NCBI RefSeq assembly: GCF_018614035.1
Contig: NZ_JAGGPA010000006.1
Coordinates: 186,001-250,000, forward strand
Source of the DNA: Streptomyces sp. ISL-96
Lineage (GTDB): Bacteria; Actinomycetota; Actinomycetes; Streptomycetales; Streptomycetaceae
DNA length: 64,000 nucleotides
Reading direction: 5' to 3'
Position 1 is the stretch's first letter, and every line of letters starts with the position of its first letter. Below are positions 1 through 8,569 of the stretch, one piece after another. The translations under genes and the position numbers were made by a program. The notes below the pieces were generated by a model. The model saw nothing but the letters and a program-made list of their open reading frames with translations, had not been told where the DNA came from and did not search any database.

Positions 1-1
1 C

Positions 2-760
2 ATCCAGGCCGACGGGCAGAAGCTGAAGGAAGTGCCCGCGATCTCGCTGGGTACGGAGGGCATGTCGCCGCTGACGATGGCGAACGCGTACGCGACCTTC
101 GCCAACCGCGGCACGTACTGCACGCCGGTCTTCATCGAGTCGGTCGTGACCGCGCAGGGCAAGGACCTCCCGGTGCCCAGGTCGACCTGCTCGCGGGCGA
201 TGTCCGAGAAGACGGCCGACACGATCAACACCCTGCTCAAGGGTGTGGTCGACTCCGGTACGGGTCAGCAGGCGGGGCTCACCAGTCGCGACAACGCCGG
301 TAAGACGGGTACGACGGACGGGCGCCACAACGCCTGGTTCGTCGGGTACACGCCGAACCTGGCCGGTGCGGTCTGGGTCGGCGCGGCCGGCGCCAAGCAG
401 GTCCCGATGGAGAACATCACCATCGGCGGCGTCTACCACGACAAGGTCTTCGGCGGTCAGGTCCCGGGGCCGATCTGGAAGGACGCGATGAGCGGCGCGC
501 TGGACGGCAAGCCGGCGCCTGGCTTCAACACCGTCCACATCCCGAATCCCGACAAGGACAAGGGCGACCGGGACAGGGGCCGGGACCGGGACCGGGGCGA
601 CGAGGACGAGGGTGACCCCGACGACGGCAAGCCCGGCGACGGCGGCAACGGCGGTGGCGGCGACCCCTGGCCCGACATCTCGATCCCGCCGGACCTGATC
701 GGCGGCGGTCACGGCAACGGCAACGGCAACGGCGGTGGGCGCGGCGGGAACGGGCCGTAG
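2..760 (+). CDS. Penicillin-binding protein, transpeptidase C-terminal part (5' end outside window)
   Basis: This is the C-terminal end of a class A-type penicillin-binding protein, which cross-links peptidoglycan outside the membrane. The reading frame is open from base 2, so the transglycosylase domain and most of the transpeptidase domain lie upstream of the window. The visible part has the third transpeptidase motif KTGTT (codons from 302), followed by the typical NAWFVGYTP segment. The last ~60 residues are low-complexity, rich in Asp/Arg and then Gly/Asn, a disordered tail common on Streptomyces PBPs. It ends at a bidirectional terminator shared with the convergent yqeY gene. The family call is firm; the exact paralogue cannot be told from this fragment. 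Confidence 0.92.
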   Translation: MQADGQKLKEVPAISLGTEGMSPLTMANAYATFANRGTYCTPVFIESVVTAQGKDLPVPRSTCSRAMSEKTADTINTLLKGVVDSGTGQQAGLTSRDNAGKTGTTDGRHNAWFVGYTPNLAGAVWVGAAGAKQVPMENITIGGVYHDKVFGGQVPGPIWKDAMSGALDGKPAPGFNTVHIPNPDKDKGDRDRGRDRDRGDEDEGDPDDGKPGDGGNGGGGDPWPDISIPPDLIGGGHGNGNGNGGGRGGNGP

Positions 761-786
761 GGCGCGTTACGGGTCAGACACGACAA

Positions 787-826
787 CTGGGGGGCGCCCG
801 GTGGATTTCCACCGGACGCCCCCCAG
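787..826. terminator. Bidirectional terminator between PBP and yqeY
   Basis: A 19-bp stem with one mismatch (arms 787-805 and 808-826, CTGGGGGGCG... pairing with ...CGCCCCCCAG) closes on a very short loop. It lies between two convergent stop codons, so it can serve both genes. Confidence 0.8.
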
Positions 827-853
827 CCGTACTCATCTACTTACATCTCCTGC

Positions 854-1318
854 TCAGCCGGCCAGGAGCTTCTTCACCGAGGCGGCCACGCGGCCGCCCT
901 CGGCCCGTCCCGCCACCTTCGGGTTCACGATCTTCATGACGGCGCCCATCGCGCGCGGCCCCTCGGCGCCCGCGGCCTTCGCCTCTTCCACGGCCTGCCC
1001 GACGATGGCGTTCAGCTCGTCGTCGCTCAGCTGCTGTGGCAGGTACGCGTCGAGGATCTTGCCCTCCGCCAGCTCGCGCTCGGCCGACTCGGTCCGGCCG
1101 CCCTGGGTGAAGGCCTCGGCGGCCTCGCGGCGCTTCTTCGCCTCCTTGGCGATCACCTTCTGCACCTCGTCGTCGGAGAGCTCGCGCGCCGTCTTGCCGC
1201 CGACCTCCTCCTTGGTGATCGCGGTGAGGGTGAGCCGGAGCGTGGACGAGGTCAGCTCGTCGCGCGCCCTGATGGCGGCGGTGAGGTCTTCCTTGAGCTT
1301 GGACTTGAGCGTGGTCAT
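854..1318 (-). CDS. GatB/YqeY domain protein
   Basis: A 154-residue protein of the GatB/YqeY family, made only of the small helical domain related to the C-terminus of the GatB amidotransferase subunit. The start begins TTLKSKLKEDL and matches family members, which begin almost directly with this helix. An upstream in-frame start would add an untypical Cys-rich octapeptide. Visible family features are the RxxEAAEAF segment, the YLPQQLSDDEL motif and the C-terminal GRAEGGRVA segment near the KKLLAG end. Its exact role is not settled; links to tRNA-dependent amidation are inferred from homology. It is divergent from the metallophosphoesterase gene. Confidence 0.9.
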   Translation of the reverse strand: MTTLKSKLKEDLTAAIRARDELTSSTLRLTLTAITKEEVGGKTARELSDDEVQKVIAKEAKKRREAAEAFTQGGRTESAERELAEGKILDAYLPQQLSDDELNAIVGQAVEEAKAAGAEGPRAMGAVMKIVNPKVAGRAEGGRVAASVKKLLAG

Positions 1319-1394
1319 GGGGCAAGTGTGGCAGGTACGCACCCGCTTGCGCCCGCCGATTTCGCGGGCAGGGGCCGTCTGCGACCATGGGCGT

Positions 1395-2345
1395 ATGCGC
1401 GCACGTTACGGGGTACCCCTGAAAGTCACCGCAGGAATCACGGCTGTTGGCGCGGTCGGCGTTGCCTACGCCGCCGGCTTCGAGGCCCGTTCGTTCCGCC
1501 TCCGGCGCGTCACCGTGCCCGTACTCCCACCGGGTGCCCGGCCCCTGCGCGTACTCCAGGTCTCGGACATCCACATGGTGTGCGGGCAGCGCAAGAAACA
1601 GCGCTGGCTCCAGTCGCTGGCCGGCCTGCGCCCCGACTTCGTCGTCAATACGGGCGACAACCTCTCCGACACGGACGGTGTACCGGAGGTGCTGGACGCG
1701 CTCGGCCCGCTGATGGAGTTCCCGGGCGTCTACGTCTTCGGCTCGAACGACTACTACGGCCCCAAGCTCCGCAACCCCGCCCGCTACCTGCTCGAAAAGA
1801 CCCAGGGCAAGTACGGCCTCAACGGAAACCCGCCGGCCGTCGGCGCCGTACACAACCCGTGGGAGCAGCTGCGCGACGGCTTCGACGCGGCGGGCTGGGT
1901 GAACCTCACCAATACGCGGGGCCGGCTCAAGCTGGGCGGCCTGGACGACCTCGAAATCGCCTTCACCGGCGTCGACGACCCGCACATCAAGCGGGACCGG
2001 TACGCCGAGGTCGCGGGCGGCCCGGACCCGTCGGCCGACTTCTCCATCGGCGTCGTCCACGCCCCGTACCTGCGCACGCTCGACGCCTTCACCTCCGACG
2101 GCTACCCGCTGGTACTGGCCGGCCACACGCACGGCGGCCAGCTCCGCGTCCCCTTCTACGGGGCGCTCGTCACGAACTGCGACATCGACACGGACCGGGC
2201 CAGGGGCCTGTCGACCCACTCCGCCGACGGCCGCCGCTCGTACCTCCACGTCTCAGCAGGCTGCGGCACCAACCGCTACACCCCGGTCCGCTTCGCCTGC
2301 CCTCCTGAGGCGACCCTGCTGACGCTGACCCCCCGCACCCGCTGA
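1395..2345 (+). CDS. Metallophosphoesterase, membrane-anchored
   Basis: A 316-residue calcineurin-like phosphoesterase. An N-terminal hydrophobic stretch (about residues 9-25) probably anchors it, leaving the catalytic domain outside or at the membrane. The metal-binding motifs are in order: SDIHM (D-x-H), NTGDN (GDxx), GSNDYY (the GNH[D/E] equivalent, here GSND), then the late HAPY and GHTHGGQ motifs. The ATG at 1395 was chosen because it directly precedes the signal-anchor; the long upstream extension of this frame is antisense to yqeY and not coding-like. The replacement of the usual His in the GNHD box by Asp is typical of this actinobacterial subfamily. Substrate is unknown. Confidence 0.88.
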   Translation: MRARYGVPLKVTAGITAVGAVGVAYAAGFEARSFRLRRVTVPVLPPGARPLRVLQVSDIHMVCGQRKKQRWLQSLAGLRPDFVVNTGDNLSDTDGVPEVLDALGPLMEFPGVYVFGSNDYYGPKLRNPARYLLEKTQGKYGLNGNPPAVGAVHNPWEQLRDGFDAAGWVNLTNTRGRLKLGGLDDLEIAFTGVDDPHIKRDRYAEVAGGPDPSADFSIGVVHAPYLRTLDAFTSDGYPLVLAGHTHGGQLRVPFYGALVTNCDIDTDRARGLSTHSADGRRSYLHVSAGCGTNRYTPVRFACPPEATLLTLTPRTR

Positions 2346-2431
2346 CCACGCACGGGTCCGCGAAAACCGGATTTCGCCTCCGGCCCCGAGTCCGCTAAAG
2401 TAATCGATGTCGCCGCGACGCGCGCGACAAT

Positions 2432-2505
2432 CGGGGTGTAGCGCAGCTTGGCAGCGCGCTTCGTTCGGGACGAAGAGGTCGTGGGTTCAAATCCCGCCAC
2501 CCCGA
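2432..2505 (+). tRNA. tRNA-Pro (CGG)
   Basis: A 74-nt cloverleaf. The acceptor stem CGGGGTG pairs with CACCCCG (2498-2504), the discriminator is A, and CCA is not encoded. The anticodon stem CTTCG/CGAAG holds the loop TTCGGGA, giving anticodon CGG and G37 as expected for proline. The T-arm contains the GGTTCAAAT loop. Its 3' half is the integration core of the neighbouring mobile element and is repeated at 23084-23130. Confidence 0.96.
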
Positions 2506-2510
2506 CAGCT
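2464..2510 (+). repeat. attL core (3' half of tRNA-Pro)
   Basis: These 47 bases are identical to 23084-23130. The identity starts at the first base of the anticodon loop (TTCGGGA) and runs five bases past the tRNA. Such placement is standard for tyrosine recombinases, whose strand exchange usually falls in the anticodon stem-loop. Integration leaves a complete tRNA gene on this side. Confidence 0.92.
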
Positions 2511-2522
2511 GAAACACCAGGT

Positions 2523-2556
2523 CAGGCCCGGTTTCCGGAAACGGAAACCGGGCCTG
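2523..2556 (+). terminator. Terminator after tRNA-Pro
   Basis: A perfect 15-bp stem, CAGGCCCGGTTTCCG, with a GAAA loop lies 18 nt past the tRNA. It would end tRNA transcription and insulate the element. Confidence 0.8.
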
Positions 2557-2578
2557 CTGCGTTCTCCGAGGCGTCCTC

Positions 2579-2625
2579 GGGAGTGAGCGGGGAGTGGATC
2601 ATGGAGATCTCAATCCCGGGGAGTG
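2579..2625 (+). repeat. Left putative integrase arm sites (GGGAGTG x3)
   Basis: GGGAGTG occurs at 2579, 2590 and 2619 in direct orientation, about 70-110 bp inside attL. The 25 bases 2579-2603 are identical to 22960-22984 near attR, where a matching triplet is found. In the excised circle these two clusters would flank the attP core, as arm-type integrase or Xis sites do. The function is inferred from placement. Confidence 0.6.
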
Positions 2626-2771
2626 GCGAAGAAGTCCGGCTGCGGAGTGCACGGGGCGCCGCCAGAGCCACGGCGGCCCCATCCCATGTCAGAAGCGCGC
2701 AGAACTGCAGCCGTGAGCAATCTGGGTTCGCTGCCCGTGCCGGACAGCCACGTACCGGCCTGGACGCCCTT

Positions 2772-2839
2772 CACCGCCCGCGTCTTTCGGTACCGGTCCC
2801 TCCCCTCGTGGGGACCGGTACCAAAAGACGCGGGCGGTG
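2772..2839. repeat. Near-perfect 29-bp inverted repeat
   Basis: The arms are 2772-2800 and 2811-2839, with 28 of 29 positions pairing around a 10-nt loop (TCCCCTCGTG). It contains the palindromic segment GGTACCGG. It lies in the gene-free stretch 2557-3119 between attL and the WD40 gene. I see no gene in that stretch. The structure could insulate the cargo gene from tRNA read-through, or act as a protein-binding or single-strand hairpin. Confidence 0.75.
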
Positions 2840-3119
2840 TCGATCCGCGCCGCATCGGCGTATCGGCGCGTGTCGTGGACCGTCTCGTCACTCGGGCGGA
2901 AACCAGCCGAGAACAATGGGCGTCATGAGTCGCCTCTCCCCGAGCACCGAGCTGGTGGCCTGCTCTAACGCTGCGCGGTTAGTTCGCTACTGCGTCGCGA
3001 TCCTGCCAGCTTCACCTTTTGCCGAGGAGGGCCCAGCCTCATCCGGATCACTTAGCCGCAGGTCAGCCATATAAAGTGCGTTTTCCGGTCCGGATATCCA
3101 GGTGCGGCGGAAGTAAGGG

Positions 3120-6100
3120 GTGGAGACCTTGAGTGCCGACTCAGGGCCACGCACAGCCTTCGCGGAACGTCTCGCGCTGCTGTACAGAGAGGCCGGTAAT
3201 CCTCCCCTCAAGCGCGTGGCCGAGGCGGTCGCCCGACTTCAGCGGGTCGACGAACGAGGGCGGCCCGTGCGGGTGTCCGCACAGCGGATCAGCGACTGGC
3301 GACGGGCAAAGAACGCGCCCGCGCAGTTCGCCGCCCTCGCAGCGGTGCTGCGCGTCCTGATCCCCGACGCGCGGCGCCTACGGCCCGTGCCGGTATCCAC
3401 GGGCCTGTATGACCTGGCCCAGTGGCAGCTCCTATGGGAGCGCGCCGTAGCCGACTCGGTCAGCGACCGCGCCGCGACATCTGAGGAAGACGAGGAAGGA
3501 CATCCGGACGAAGTCTCGATCGTCCCTGGGGTGTGCCCTTATCGGGGACTGGCTTCGTATCGTCAGCAAGACGCCCATTGGTTCTTCGGCCGAGAGCGGA
3601 GCACAGATGCCCTCGTTGCCCAGCTCCGCGCAGCGGAGATGACGGGTGGCTTGGTCATGCTCGTGGGCGCCTCGGGGGCGGGTAAGTCCTCCCTGCTGAA
3701 CGCCGGTTTGGTGCCCGCATTGCAGAACGGCGCACTGGACGACGAGAACAGCCAGGCAGGCAAGGTACTGCAGCTCGTACCTGGAGGTGATCCTCTCGCG
3801 GAGCTGACCCGCCGGATTCCTGAGCTCGCCCGTGTGATCTCTGCTGCGGCGCAACCGGCGGCGGAGGAGCCCGGCACACCGCAGTTCGCTCACGCGGTGC
3901 GGGAGTCCGTCACGGCGTGGGCGCAGCGCGAGACATCCTCCGCCGCCCGTCCGGTCGTCATCGTGGATCAGTTCGAGGAGGCGTTCACCCTCTGCTCCGA
4001 CGAGGCGAACACGCGCACTTTCATCCAGCTCCTCCACGCTGCGTGCTCGCCCACCGACGCCGATGGCCCAGCCCCCGTGCTCGTAGTCCTCGGCATACGC
4101 GCCGACTTCTACGAGCAGTGCCTCAGGTATCCCGAACTGGCCGACGCGCTGCAGCACCGACACATGGTGCTCGGGCCGCTGACCACCACGGAGTTGCGCG
4201 ACGCGGTGACCGGCCCGGCCAAGGCCGCCGGCCTGGAGCTCGAACCAGGCCTTGCGGAGTTGATCGTCCAGGAAGTGAGCACTGGCGGACCCCGCGGTGC
4301 GCACGACGCGGGAGTGTTGCCGCTCCTCTCCCACGCCCTGCTCGCCACCTGGCAGCGGCGGAAGACGGGAAAGCTGACGCTGTCCGGCTACCGCGCGGCG
4401 GGCGGAATCCAGGGGGCAGTGGCAGCGACCGCCGAGCGTGCATGGTCCGGCCTTGACCCAACAGCCCGCACGGCCGCGAGACTTCTCCTCCTCAGGCTGG
4501 TCCGGCTGGGCGAAGACACCCCGGCCACCCGTAGGCGGGGGACGCGACGCCAGCTGGCGGAGGAGTCGACTGACCCCGACAAGACGGAGGAATCGCTCGA
4601 AGCCCTGGTCCGCGCCCGGTTGGTGACACTCGGCGCGGAGACCGTGGAGATCACGCATGAAGCGCTGCTTTACGCCTGGCCACGGCTGCGCGCCTGGATC
4701 GACGAGGACAGGAACGACAACCTGCTGCGCCAGCGGTTGGAGGAGGACGGCAGGGCCTGGGAGGACTCCGACCGCGATACGTCACTGCTGTACCGGGGCT
4801 CCCGTCTGGAGCAGGCCCGTACCTGGGCAAAATCGGCTGGTGACACCTTTCTGACCCGGGGCGCCGTGGAATTCCTGGCTGCTTCGGCCAGGCTGCGTAA
4901 GCGCACAGTCTGGATCAGCCGCAGTGCGGTGGCGGCCCTGGTCGTCCTAGCGATGCTGGCTGTCGGTGCTGCGGTGGTCGCGTGGCAGCAGCGGGACGAT
5001 GCGTTGTTCGAGCAAGTGGTCGCCGAAGCCGATCGCGCCCACTACACGGATCCATCGATGTCCGCTCAACTCAGCCTGGTGGCACACCGCTTGCGACCGG
5101 ACGACGAGGACACGAAGAATCGGTTGGTCTCGATAGTGAACGCGCCCCTGGCCACGCCGCTTCTTGGTCACACCGGCGCCGTCTACCTCACCTCATTCAG
5201 CCCGAACGGACGGATCCTGGCCACCGCCAGCTACGACCGGACCGTTCGGCTGTGGGACGTGAAAGACCCGACTCGCCCCAAACGCCTGGGCAAACCCCTC
5301 ACTGGTCACACGAGTTGGGTGAGCAGCGCGGTCTTCAGCCCCGACGGCAGCACCCTCGCCACCGCTTCGGACGACGGCACGATCCGGCTGTGGAACGTTC
5401 GGGATCCCAGCCACCCACGTCCGTTGGGCTCGCCCGTGACCGGCCATGGAGGCGCCATCTATCTCGTCGCCTTCAGTCCGGACGGACGCACTCTGGCCTC
5501 CGCCAGTGAGGACCACACCGTTCGCCTGTGGAACGTGGACGACCCGAGCCGGCCGAAGGCGCTCGGTGCGTTGACCGGCCACACCGCCGCCGTGCGCTCC
5601 GTGGCCTTCAGCCCCGACGGCCGCACGCTGGCGGCCGGTGGTGACAACGGCACAATCAGGCTGTGGGACACGACCGACCCACGACATCCGAAGCCGATCG
5701 ACAAGGTGCTGACCGGCCACACGAGCACGGTGCACTCCGTGGCCTTCAACCCCGACGGCCGCACTCTCGCCAGTGGCGGCTCGGACGAGACCATCCGGCT
5801 CTGGAACGTGACCGCCCCGCGCCACACGAAACCGCTCGGCGCACCGCTAACCGGCCACACCGGCCCCGTGTGGTCCGTGGCCTTCAACCCCGACGGAACC
5901 ATGCTCGCGGCCGCCAGCGCAGACAGCACGGCGAGGCTGTGGAATGTCAGTGATCCGGCCCATCCATCTCAGGTCGGCGAGCCTCTCGCAGGCAGTAGCG
6001 GTGAGATGTACGCCCTCGGCTTCAGCCCCGATGGGCGAACGCTCGCCACCGGAAGCGGCGACAACAAAGTCCGACTGTGGTCGATACCCACGTCGGACAT

Positions 6101-7127
6101 GATCGGCCGAATCGGAGCGTTCCGCCCTGATGGGAAGGTGCTCGCCACGGCCGCGCGCGACGACAAGGTTCGGCTGTGGAGCGTGGAGCGCCCCACCCGG
6201 CCCGTATCACTGAGCAAGCCGTTCATGCCTGGGAAGGGGGACGTGCGTTCGCTGGTGTTCTCTCCCGACGGCCACACGCTCGCGGTACTGACGGCAAACC
6301 GCGCAGTGCAGCTGTGGGACGTCACCGACCCGACTCGCCCCGCCCCCTACGGGCCGTCCGTCGAACTGCGGACACGATTCGCGGCCGCGCTCGCCTTCAG
6401 CCCGGACGGGCGCACGCTGGCCACCGCCTACACCGAGCGCACCATTCAACTGTGGGACGTCAGCGCCCCGTCCCGCCCCCTTCCGCTCGGCGCACCGCTC
6501 GCCGGCCACAAGGGCTACGTCAACTCCCTCGTCTTCAGCACGGATGGACGAGCTCTCGCCAGTGGCAGCGCGGACAACACCATCCGGCTCTGGAACGTGA
6601 CCAACCCACGTCATGCCACCCGACTCGGCACGCCTCTAACGGGGCACCTCGGTCCCATCAACACACTCGCCTACAGCCCGGATGGCCGGACATTGGCCAG
6701 CGGCAGCGACGACGGCACGGTCCGGATCTGGAACGTATCCGACCCCCTCAAGGCTGCCCGGTTGGGCTCTCCCCTCACGGGCCACACCGACGCGATCGTG
6801 TCGCTGACGTTCAGCTGGGACGGCCGCACCCTGGCAAGTGGCGGCAACGACAACACAGTCCGGATCTGGGACGTCGCCCAACCCTCCAGGACCGCTCCCA
6901 TCGGGCAATCGATGAGCCCCAACGCCAAGACAGGCAATTTCTTGTCGTTCAGTCCGCAAAGCCACATGCTCGGAGTGTCAAGCGGCACCGATACCGTCCG
7001 GCTGTGGAACCTGGACACCGACGAGGCAATTCGTCACATTTGCTTGACCACTCGGGGTGTTTTGACGCCGGAAAGATGGCGCGAATATCTACCCCGTCTC
7101 TCGTACGCACCTCCGTGCGACGAGTAA
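3120..7127 (+). CDS. HTH-nSTAND NTPase-WD40 repeat protein, 1335 aa
   Basis: A giant multidomain STAND ATPase. Residues ~1-110 look like the helix-turn-helix-type N-terminal domain typical of Streptomyces proteins of this kind (segment QRISDWRRAKNAP). The nSTAND1 NTPase follows, opening with YRGLASY and FFGRE, then Walker A GASGAGKSSLL near residue 183 and Walker B VVIVDQFEEAF near 280. A hydrophobic membrane-like segment sits at ~597-620. The rest (about 680-1310) is a run I count as fourteen WD40 repeats, each ending in LWxV/IW, enough for two seven-blade propellers. STAND proteins switch on when the sensor repeats bind a ligand; several nSTAND families act in phage defence. It is cargo beside attL with a long leader and no operon partner. 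The start is GTG 3120; TTG 3129 is an alternative. The defence role is inference. Confidence 0.9.
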   Translation: METLSADSGPRTAFAERLALLYREAGNPPLKRVAEAVARLQRVDERGRPVRVSAQRISDWRRAKNAPAQFAALAAVLRVLIPDARRLRPVPVSTGLYDLAQWQLLWERAVADSVSDRAATSEEDEEGHPDEVSIVPGVCPYRGLASYRQQDAHWFFGRERSTDALVAQLRAAEMTGGLVMLVGASGAGKSSLLNAGLVPALQNGALDDENSQAGKVLQLVPGGDPLAELTRRIPELARVISAAAQPAAEEPGTPQFAHAVRESVTAWAQRETSSAARPVVIVDQFEEAFTLCSDEANTRTFIQLLHAACSPTDADGPAPVLVVLGIRADFYEQCLRYPELADALQHRHMVLGPLTTTELRDAVTGPAKAAGLELEPGLAELIVQEVSTGGPRGAHDAGVLPLLSHALLATWQRRKTGKLTLSGYRAAGGIQGAVAATAERAWSGLDPTARTAARLLLLRLVRLGEDTPATRRRGTRRQLAEESTDPDKTEESLEALVRARLVTLGAETVEITHEALLYAWPRLRAWIDEDRNDNLLRQRLEEDGRAWEDSDRDTSLLYRGSRLEQARTWAKSAGDTFLTRGAVEFLAASARLRKRTVWISRSAVAALVVLAMLAVGAAVVAWQQRDDALFEQVVAEADRAHYTDPSMSAQLSLVAHRLRPDDEDTKNRLVSIVNAPLATPLLGHTGAVYLTSFSPNGRILATASYDRTVRLWDVKDPTRPKRLGKPLTGHTSWVSSAVFSPDGSTLATASDDGTIRLWNVRDPSHPRPLGSPVTGHGGAIYLVAFSPDGRTLASASEDHTVRLWNVDDPSRPKALGALTGHTAAVRSVAFSPDGRTLAAGGDNGTIRLWDTTDPRHPKPIDKVLTGHTSTVHSVAFNPDGRTLASGGSDETIRLWNVTAPRHTKPLGAPLTGHTGPVWSVAFNPDGTMLAAASADSTARLWNVSDPAHPSQVGEPLAGSSGEMYALGFSPDGRTLATGSGDNKVRLWSIPTSDMIGRIGAFRPDGKVLATAARDDKVRLWSVERPTRPVSLSKPFMPGKGDVRSLVFSPDGHTLAVLTANRAVQLWDVTDPTRPAPYGPSVELRTRFAAALAFSPDGRTLATAYTERTIQLWDVSAPSRPLPLGAPLAGHKGYVNSLVFSTDGRALASGSADNTIRLWNVTNPRHATRLGTPLTGHLGPINTLAYSPDGRTLASGSDDGTVRIWNVSDPLKAARLGSPLTGHTDAIVSLTFSWDGRTLASGGNDNTVRIWDVAQPSRTAPIGQSMSPNAKTGNFLSFSPQSHMLGVSSGTDTVRLWNLDTDEAIRHICLTTRGVLTPERWREYLPRLSYAPPCDE

Positions 7128-7505
7128 CGGGGACGAGGCTCAGCCAATGGCGTGTTCCCGAGAGTCTGGCGGGATTCCTCCGGTTGGCTCTGCAGCATCC
7201 CTTGACCCGGCACTTCGCTCCCTGCGGACCGCGTCACGTGATCTCGATCACAACCGCCCATTTCGGCCGGGAAGTCGACTCCCGCCGCACAAGTAGCGTT
7301 GTTACTGTTGGCTGCAGCCCGATCGCTGGTGCATCCCCCGTCGCCAGCGGTCGGGCGCTTCCGTGATCCCGCCGTCCGGTGGTTGCCGTGGGCTCACCCA
7401 AAACAGGGCATCAAATTGCAAGGTTCTTTCGATACGGCGGAGCAGGTAGCCCGGATTAAGGCAATAGACCTCTTCTCCTCACCTGACATCGCAATAACGC
7501 AGAAA

Positions 7506-7537
7506 AGGCCCGGTCCGCTTGTTAGTGGACCGGGCCT
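7506..7537. terminator. Terminator in the gene-free stretch after the WD40 gene
   Basis: An 11-bp stem (AGGCCCGGTCC / GGACCGGGCCT) with a 10-nt loop lies just downstream of the integrase fragment stop, and would terminate either flanking convergent gene. The rest of 7128-7594 holds no gene I can support. It contains a small palindrome GTGATCTCGATCAC at 7238-7251 of unknown use. No tRNA-like att sequence is seen here. Confidence 0.65.
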
Positions 7538-7594
7538 GATTACTGCTCGGGTAACTGATCTGGAGCTTCAAGACATTCTGACTGCGGGAGGATG

Positions 7595-8521
7595 CTACCG
7601 ATCAGCTCTGAGCAGCCTCTCAAGCGCAGCAACCGGCGAGCACGGAGACATCGCAGCGCGTGCGGCCAGCGCTGCCTCCCACTGCTCGGTCAGGCCCTCC
7701 ATGAGGCGCCGCCGCATGCCCGGTGTGATGTGCGTGTACCGAGCTTGGACGGAGCCGTCCTCGTGGCCCAGGCGCTCGTCCATGAGCTTTGGTGGGGTGC
7801 CGAGGTCTTCCATCACCGTCTTGTGCGTGTGACGGAGGCCATGGGGGGTGAGGCCCTTGGCGATCGGGAGCCAGCACGTATCCGCTCGGCCGGAGGCGTT
7901 CCGGCCTCGGGCAGGCACGCCGGGCCACTGGTCAGCCACCGGATGGGCCTCGTACGGAGCCTTCTTCGGGTACCAGCCGGTGGCCGCCGGCTGGAAGAGC
8001 CACGTGGCGAAACCCGTACGCCGCCAGTGCGCTGCGGTCTCGCCCTGGACACCGCCACGGATGTAGCCGAGCTCCGCGATGGCCATCTCGACCTTGATCC
8101 GCGTCCCCTCGGCCACCGCCGCCGGGCGGTTGAGGACGTTGGACACGGTGCCGGTGGAGACACCGGCCCGGCGAGCGACGTCGACCAGCTTGGTGCCGGT
8201 CCGCCGGGCGGAGTCGTTCACCTCACCGTGTCCGCGGAACACGTACGTGCGTCCGTGGCAGACGCACGGCTTCGGCTTGGTCCGGGCGATGTGTCCCAGG
8301 TAGAGGCCAGACAGCCACTCGGGCGAGTCGATGTCCCGATACGAGTCGTCCTTGGGCGGGCAGTGATGGAGCTCCCCCGAGTCGAGCTCGTAGAGCTGCC
8401 ACTCGACCCGGACCTTTTCGGGTCGAGCGAACTCCTTCTCCAGGCCGACGACCTCGGCCCACCGGACGGGACGGCGTCGGTTCGGCGGCGGGGCACGAGG
8501 TGACCGCGAAGCCGAGCACAA
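7595..8521 (-). pseudogene. Tyrosine integrase, N-terminally truncated, with LacI-type HTH insert
   Basis: This is the C-terminal ~290 residues of an AICE tyrosine recombinase. Counting the open frame from 8521, integrase-like sequence begins near residue 21 (WAEVVGLEKEF). The catalytic motifs are HGLRH (H227, R230), LGH (H253) and the nucleophile Y262 in ARYTHIT. The box I arginine and the whole arm- and core-binding region are missing. Residues ~111-155 (KLVDVARRAGVSTGTVSNVL onward) are a textbook LacI-family helix-turn-helix inside the recombinase domain. I remember this insert from other Streptomyces integrases. Upstream the frame runs into the start of another gene, so it has no start or RBS of its own. 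It is probably non-functional. Confidence 0.85.
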
Positions 8522-8555
8522 GACCGAGCAGGGCGAGGTGCAGGAGCCGGCGCAC
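8478..8555 (-). pseudogene. Truncated gene for a small secreted/lipoprotein-like peptide
   Basis: A GTG at 8555 has a strong ribosome site (AGGAGG, 5-nt spacing). It begins a signal-peptide-like sequence, RRLLHLALLGLVLGFAVTS followed by CPA. After about 25 codons the reading frame passes into integrase DNA in the wrong frame. The native 3' part is therefore gone, joined to the internal integrase sequence at roughly 8460-8490. It follows the zinc-ribbon gene with a 14-nt gap in the conjugation operon. Confidence 0.6.
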
Positions 8556-8569
8556 GGCTACCTCCTGGG

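Noticed and set aside
735..1394. N-terminal extension of the metallophosphoesterase frame by 220 codons
   Set aside because: The region is the antisense of yqeY and contains a terminator, and a signal-anchor start exists at 1395.
3063..3115. ATATAAAGT box before the WD40 gene as a promoter
   Set aside because: AT-rich and suggestive, but no matching -35 at the right distance could be defended.
7238..7251. GTGATCTCGATCAC palindrome after the WD40 gene
   Set aside because: A short palindrome in a gap, with no gene start near it; not enough to call an operator.
7420..7560. A further att site next to the truncated integrase
   Set aside because: I looked for tRNA-Pro 3' sequence here because int normally adjoins att, but nothing resembling the 47-bp core is present.
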